Shown: positions 41,177-42,645 of the stretch, one piece after another | How positions within the stretch are numbered: the first letter of the stretch is position 1 | Layout: each line of letters begins with the position of its first letter | Assembly: GCA_945916235.1 (NCBI GenBank) | Contig: CAMEGQ010000012.1 | Location: 1 to 42,645 of the forward strand | DNA from: an uncultured Porphyromonadaceae bacterium | Lineage (GTDB): Bacteria > Bacteroidota > Bacteroidia > Bacteroidales > Muribaculaceae | DNA: 42,645 bases | Reading direction: 5' to 3' | Notes under the pieces: model-generated | What the model was told of the DNA's origin: nothing | The model's database searches: none | Seen by the model: the letters and a program-made list of their open reading frames with translations, nothing else | Position numbers and translations under genes: made by a program

Positions 41177-42043
41177 TCAGAAGGTTTGAGAGCCGGTTTG
41201 GCAGATGCTGAGCCGGCTCTTGACGGCTTCTGCAAGGGAGTATCCTTCGTCGTAAAGATTCTGAAGCTTTTTAAGGTCTTTTTCAGTCCGGCTAACATCA
41301 ATAGGCCGTTGCGGCCGGATTACTATGGCATTTCCGTCAGCTTCGAGCTTGTCGATAAAATCCAGAACTTCGTTGTACTGACGGTAGCGGTCTTTCAATC
41401 GTTCCCGGATAGCGGGATATTTACGGTAAATAAACCCTGGCAGTCGGAAATCTTTGTCCGGTTTGCGATATCCTTTGTTGCGTGTCAGGACGATGACGTT
41501 CTTGCGGAAACCCTGCCGGAGGGCAAACTTTACAGGAATCGGGTCGCATACTCCCCCATCCACCATCGGGACTCCGTTGACCCACTTAACCGGGCAAAGA
41601 ACGGGCATGGAGCATGAAGCCTCGCAGACGTTGACGAGACGCCGCATGTCGGTCTTCTCTTCAATGTATTCGGCCTGTCCGGTCAAGCAGCTGCTTGCCA
41701 CCATTATAAAGCGGTTGGGATTGGCTTTATAAGCGTCGTAATCGAAAGGGTAATATTTTTCCGGAAATTCATGAAAGAGGAATTCGAGGTCGATTATCCC
41801 TTTGCCACGCAAAAGGTATTTTAGCCCCACATAGGGTCGAATCTTTGGTAACTCAAGATCGCAGTAGCGCGAGCGACCTCGCTGTCGCGAGGCGTATGAT
41901 ATACCATTGCTTGCACCGGCTGATACCCCGACCGTGAACGGAAACCATATCCCCTGATCCATAAAATAGTCAAGTACGCCAGCTGTAAAGACGCCTCTCA
42001 TACCGCCGCCTTCAAGCACAAGCCCTGTCGTAGCTATATTCAT
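41177..42043 (-). CDS. Patatin-like phospholipase
   Basis: From the ATG at 42043 the protein has 288 residues. It has the patatin Ser-Asp dyad: oxyanion loop EGGGMRGVF (11-19), nucleophile S41 in GVSAGASNG and D162 in VDGGVCDP. The family hydrolyses acyl esters of phospholipids, galactolipids or other lipids. There is no signal peptide, so it is probably cytosolic or membrane-associated. The ORF is open to 42064, but the -7 promoter box sits at 42062-42069, so the upstream ATGs lie in or just next to the promoter; 42043 leaves a short leader. It is convergent with the deleted MBL-like gene, 14 nt apart. Confidence 0.9.
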   Translation of the reverse strand: MNIATTGLVLEGGGMRGVFTAGVLDYFMDQGIWFPFTVGVSAGASNGISYASRQRGRSRYCDLELPKIRPYVGLKYLLRGKGIIDLEFLFHEFPEKYYPFDYDAYKANPNRFIMVASSCLTGQAEYIEEKTDMRRLVNVCEASCSMPVLCPVKWVNGVPMVDGGVCDPIPVKFALRQGFRKNVIVLTRNKGYRKPDKDFRLPGFIYRKYPAIRERLKDRYRQYNEVLDFIDKLEADGNAIVIRPQRPIDVSRTEKDLKKLQNLYDEGYSLAEAVKSRLSICQTGSQTF

Positions 42044-42061
42044 TGACTCCATCATATACTG

Positions 42062-42094
42062 CAAAGTTATTAAATTTATTCGATCAACAACAAA
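42062..42094 (-). promoter_or_regulatory. Promoter of the patatin gene
   Basis: Minus strand: TTTG (42091-42094), 21 nt, then TAACTTTG (42062-42069). It decides the start codon of the patatin gene, since transcription would begin near 42055. Confidence 0.65.
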
Positions 42095-42248
42095 GGCTTA
42101 TGACATGTAGCGTAATATATCGAAGATTATCCAGTTTCGGATGATGAGGATTTTTTTCAAGATATCATTAAGTACACAAAGAAATTAATAGTGGAGAATG
42201 TTTGGGAGCTATGATACTGGTGAGAGCTCCGTAAGTAGAAAGCAATAT

Positions 42249-42295
42249 GCACGGGCTTAGCCTTTATGATGGCGTAAACCCGTGCGTATGTTTTT
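42249..42295 (+). terminator. Terminator-like hairpin with T-run
   Basis: GCACGGG (42249-42255) pairs with CCCGTGC (42279-42285), followed by GTATG and five T's. The flanks can extend the stem. No plus-strand gene precedes it in this stretch, so it may belong to an unseen RNA or a lost gene. Confidence 0.5.
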
Positions 42296-42451
42296 AATTC
42301 GCTGAAATAATCAGCACAATGGTGGAGCTGGAGGGCATCCAACACCAGTTGTTATAATCTCTTTATTGTGAGTTGGTTACCTTGCCAATTGTTCTTAGAA
42401 CGAACAAATTTTGCGCACAAAAGCACTAATAACGGACATCTCTTTGCCGTG

Positions 42452-42589
42452 TTAATTCATCGGCACCGGCGCGCCCTCGCGGTTGAGCATGATTAACAGC
42501 ACGTGGCCGTACTTGAAGTAATAGCAGATGCCGTTTTAGTCGCCATAGCCGTTGAGCGGGTTGTTGTCAACACATCGCCGCGTCAAACA
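42452..42589 (-). pseudogene. C-terminal gene remnant with internal stop
   Basis: On the minus strand VDNNPLNGYGD, a TAA (42536-42538), then NGICYYFKYGHVLLIMLN and REGAPVPMN end at a TAA (42452-42454). The two parts are in the same frame and read like one protein tail. Upstream of it lies a terminator, so no promoter or start is visible. I do not recognise the family. It is a decayed end of a gene, or a sequencing error at the stop. Confidence 0.45.
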
Positions 42590-42591
42590 TT

Positions 42592-42620
42592 AAAAAAAGG
42601 GACTGCCGGAGGGCAGCCCC
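42592..42620 (-). terminator. Terminator of a gene beyond the right edge
   Basis: On the minus strand AGGGGCTGCCctcCGGCAGTCCCT is a near-perfect hairpin followed by seven T's. It fits the end of a minus-strand gene whose coding part lies past the window. Confidence 0.7.
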
Positions 42621-42645
42621 TATGGTGAGTGAAGAATGTTATTCT

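Larger units (their letters stand above)
42095..42645. other. Mostly non-coding stretch at the right end
   Basis: Holds a terminator-like hairpin (42249-42295), an inverted repeat TTGTTC-N7-GAACAA near 42388-42406, a gene remnant (42452-42589) and a terminator entering from the right (42592-42620). I see no intact gene; the 62-codon minus-strand frame at 42157-42345 does not look like a protein. Confidence 0.5.

Noticed and set aside
42157-42345. 62-codon minus-strand frame near the right end
   Set aside because: It spans the hairpin at 42249-42285, has no start context or family pattern, and its composition does not look like a protein.
1-42645. tRNA genes, CRISPR arrays, insertion sequences, prophage
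   Set aside because: No cloverleaf with a GGTTCGA-type arm, no regularly spaced repeats, no transposase or integrase frame was seen.

Overview
The window looks like chromosomal DNA of a Bacteroidales bacterium, most likely a gut Muribaculaceae-type organism. That placement is an inference from gene content and signals, not from a marker-gene tree. Support comes from Bacteroidota-restricted families (DUF4296, DUF4835, DUF5106, TSCPD-domain protein, short PGDH without an ACT domain, TonB-receptor plug), the operon dnaN-exonuclease-coaBC-DUF4835-recN-rlmB, no clear Shine-Dalgarno sequences, and at least eight Bacteroidota-type promoters (-7 box TAnnTTTG, -33 TTTG/TTG about 19-21 nt upstream) at sensible places before genes. 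I see no tRNA, rRNA, CRISPR array, insertion sequence or prophage. Almost everything is housekeeping, with decayed or rearranged genes at both ends.

Layout. 1-635: the 3' part of an ORF that joins a TonB-receptor plug in frame to the C-terminal part of a DUF362 protein, a chimera. 755-5355 (-): MFS nucleoside-type transporter, rsmE, kdsA and a TPR protein. 5461-8190 (-): DUF5106 protein, mnmA and bifunctional nuclease, tightly packed. 8191-8554: divergent regulatory region with a perfect palindrome and a 19-bp direct repeat, leading into clpB (+) and a surface-type lipoprotein. 12138-16645: a hexapeptide acetyltransferase (-) divergent from an operon of alpha/beta hydrolase, membrane-anchored MurF-like ligase and D-Ala-D-Ala ligase (+). 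16726-22881 (+): ileS (type 2, with the swapped GXHH signature), cysteine-free DksA/TraR-like protein, lspA, DUF4296 lipoprotein and a small unknown protein. 22864-24621 (-): pyrK without pyrD beside it, and rubrerythrin. 24846-31436 (+): the dnaN-to-rlmB operon. 31525-35271 (+): serC, serA and menD. 35294-38520 (-): menB, menC, menE and a TSCPD protein, convergent with menD. 38950-40560 (-): a secreted protein with a T9SS-like C-terminal domain. 40913-41162: a gene with an internal deletion. 41177-42043 (-): patatin-like phospholipase. 42044-42645: mostly non-coding, with a stop-interrupted gene remnant.

How the genes work together. Menaquinone synthesis is represented by menD, menB, menC and menE (menF, menH and menA are outside the window). 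Serine synthesis has serC and serA. Envelope building has kdsA (Kdo), the MurF-like/Ddl pair and lspA. Translation and RNA modification have mnmA, rsmE, rlmB and ileS.

The most interesting signals are: a structured RNA leader ending in an intrinsic terminator about 20 nt before menB; the hydrolase/membrane-MurF/Ddl operon; the GXHH IleRS2, a signature linked to extreme mupirocin resistance; the repeats upstream of clpB; and the chimeric or deleted genes at the window edges. I did not find a clear, wholly new multi-gene defence or metabolic system.
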